DNA from: Candidatus Roizmanbacteria bacterium CG_4_9_14_0_8_um_filter_34_12
Lineage (GTDB): Bacteria; Patescibacteriota; Microgenomatia; UBA1406; GWC2-37-13
Length of the DNA stretch: 6,715 nt
Assembly: GCA_002789465.1 (NCBI GenBank)
Contig: PFTH01000192.1
Location: 1-6,715, forward strand
Direction of reading: 5' to 3'
Below the pieces are notes generated by a model. The model was given only the letters and a program-made list of their open reading frames with translations, was not told where the DNA came from and ran no database searches. Position 1 is the first letter of the stretch. Each line of letters opens with the position of its first letter. This document shows, in pieces, positions 5,851 through 6,715 of this stretch. A program made the position numbers and the translations under genes.

Positions 5851-5907
5851 AACGGGATTGCTTCACTACGCCAAGTCAAACTTGGCTTCGCTCGCAATGA
5901 CATTTTT
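5851..5907 (+). repeat. Palindromic repeat A2
   Basis: AACGGGATTGCTTCA (5851-5865) and TCGCAATGACATTTTT (5892-5907) are identical to the flanks of A1 at 1736-1782. The centre is a different hairpin: GCCAAGT (5870-5876), loop CAA, ACTTGGC (5880-5886). ATTGC (5857-5861) and GCAAT (5894-5898) form the outer pairing. It sits between the two divergent promoters, so it is unlikely to serve as a gene terminator here. Confidence 0.8.
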
Positions 5908-5932
5908 ATTGACAATTTAACAGTTTAGCAAC

Positions 5933-5996
5933 TTTACAATTATTCGCATATTCGCATCATTTGCATGATATTGTTTTATTCGTATCATATTGTAAA
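5933..5996. repeat. Octamer array within an 8-bp inverted repeat upstream of nusA
   Basis: TTTACAAT (5933-5940) and ATTGTAAA (5989-5996) are perfect inverted repeats. Between them lie four ATTYGYAT-like octamers on the + strand: ATTCGCAT (5942-5949), ATTCGCAT (5950-5957), ATTTGCAT (5959-5966) and ATTCGTAT (5978-5985). It ends 7 nt before the putative -35 of nusA. It could be an operator, a protein-binding array or a small dispersed repeat; the sequence alone does not decide. Confidence 0.6.
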
Positions 5997-6003
5997 TCCT
6001 GCT

Positions 6004-6031
6004 TTGCTTTTTAGTGTTTTTCTGCTAAAAT
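6004..6031 (+). promoter_or_regulatory. Extended -10 promoter of nusA
   Basis: TGCTAAAAT (6023-6031) is an extended -10 with one mismatch in the hexamer (TAAAAT). A weak -35 candidate, TTGCTT (6004-6009), lies 16 nt upstream. The hexamer ends 8 nt before ATG 6040, so the predicted 5' leader is 0-2 nt. Confidence 0.6.
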
Positions 6032-6039
6032 GAATTTAT

Positions 6040-6715
6040 ATGACAATTGTAAAAACAGAATTTTCTTTAGCCTTAAATCAAGTTGCCACAGAACGGGGAA
6101 TTTCTTCCGACGAGGTAATTGCTTCAATTGAAGCGGCAATCGTGGCTGCATACAAAAAAGAATATCCGGAAAAAATTGAAGACGAGATTATTGCAAAAGT
6201 AAATAAAAGCACAGGAGAAGCACGAATTTATTTTGAAGAAAAAGATATCACCCCTCCAGGATTTGGTCGAATTGCTGCTCAAACCGCAAAACAAGTAATT
6301 ATTCAAAAGATTCGCGAAGCGGAAAAACGCACGGTTATCACTCACTTTAAAACACTGGTTGGATCTTTAATTAAAGGTAGAATTATCCGCTATGACGGTT
6401 ATAGTGCGCATGTTGATATTTCCAAAACTGAAGCCGTGCTTCCTAAGGAAGAACAGATCCGTAGTGAAGAATACAAAGTAAATGAAATGTATACATTTTA
6501 TATTAAGGATATCTCTGAAGATAAGTTTGGTTCTTCAAGAATTATTTTATCACGTATAGATTCGCGATTGATCAACGAACTTTTCAAAAAAGAAGTCCCT
6601 GAAGTTGCTAATAACACGGTTGAAATAAAAAAAGTTGTCCGTGAACCGGGTGAAAGAGCAAAAATTGCAGTTTTTAGTTCGCAAGGCGGAGTTGACCCGG
6701 TTGGCGCATGTGTCG
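6040..6715 (+). CDS. nusA: Transcription termination/antitermination factor NusA (N-terminal part, incomplete at window end)
   Basis: The open frame from ATG 6040 runs 225 codons to the window edge. The N-terminal RNA-polymerase-binding domain shows TEFSLALNQVATERGIS and EVIASIEAAIVAAYKKEYPE, then the highly conserved GFGRIAAQTAKQVIIQKIREAE (about 74-95). An S1 domain follows (about 105-172: GSLIKGRIIRYDGYSAHVDI, ending RIILSR). The first KH domain begins with LFKKEVPEVANNTVEIKKV, REPGERAKIAVFS and GGVDPVGACV. NusA binds RNA polymerase and nascent RNA to control pausing, termination and antitermination. The N-terminal domain is short: TGEARIYFEEKDITPPGFGRIAA joins directly where most NusA proteins have roughly 30 more residues. 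The usual upstream rimP is absent; the divergent neighbour is a phosphatase gene. Identification is secure. Confidence 0.97.
   Translation, partial: MTIVKTEFSLALNQVATERGISSDEVIASIEAAIVAAYKKEYPEKIEDEIIAKVNKSTGEARIYFEEKDITPPGFGRIAAQTAKQVIIQKIREAEKRTVITHFKTLVGSLIKGRIIRYDGYSAHVDISKTEAVLPKEEQIRSEEYKVNEMYTFYIKDISEDKFGSSRIILSRIDSRLINELFKKEVPEVANNTVEIKKVVREPGERAKIAVFSSQGGVDPVGACV

Noticed and set aside
5933..5996. Mini CRISPR array
   Set aside because: Units are only 8 nt with spacers of 0-11 nt and no cas genes, so it cannot be CRISPR.
6124..6345. 73-codon minus-strand ORF
   Set aside because: Antisense to the conserved NusA N-terminal region.

Overview
The window looks like an AT-rich bacterial chromosome segment from a Patescibacteria/CPR lineage, most likely of Microgenomates type. 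This is inferred from gene content and style: a membrane-anchored DUF4012 protein directly upstream of a CTC-type ribosomal protein bL25, a NusA with a shortened N-terminal domain, starts without Shine-Dalgarno sequences, and very short gene spacing. No search was run, so the taxonomy is a hypothesis. Genetic code 11 fits: no in-frame UGA is needed anywhere, and both TAA and TAG end genes normally.

Positions 1-1652 hold an accessory-looking run of small genes on the + strand. It begins with the last 23 codons of an unidentified gene, followed by an AT-rich gap with tandem and inverted repeats. Next comes a tightly packed cluster: a HEAT-repeat gene broken by an in-frame TAG, an MNT-type nucleotidyltransferase without its usual HepT partner, a small multi-pass membrane protein, and a GNAT acetyltransferase. 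Spacings are +5, -8 and +4 nt, so they are probably co-transcribed.

Positions 1653-1905 are intergenic and carry two palindromic repeat elements, here called A1 and B1, and a TATAAT box. The box sits 6 nt before the likely start of the 750-codon DUF4012 gene (1906-4158). Ribosomal protein bL25 (rplY/ctc, 4171-4920) follows after 12 nt, probably in the same transcript. An inositol-monophosphatase-family gene (4945-5745, minus strand) converges on bL25 with only 24 nt between the stop codons.

Positions 5746-6039 are a divergent intergenic region between the phosphatase and nusA (6040 to the window end, incomplete). It holds second copies of both repeat types (B2 and A2), a set of four ATTYGYAT-like octamers bounded by an 8-bp inverted repeat, and two extended -10 promoters, one per gene.

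The most interesting signals are regulatory. Three -10 boxes lie 6-8 nt from the chosen ATG, which predicts leaderless or nearly leaderless mRNAs. The same two palindromic families occur in both intergenic regions, and naive longer ORF starts run into these repeats. I found no defence system, CRISPR array, tRNA, rRNA or intact mobile element, and no clearly novel multi-gene system.
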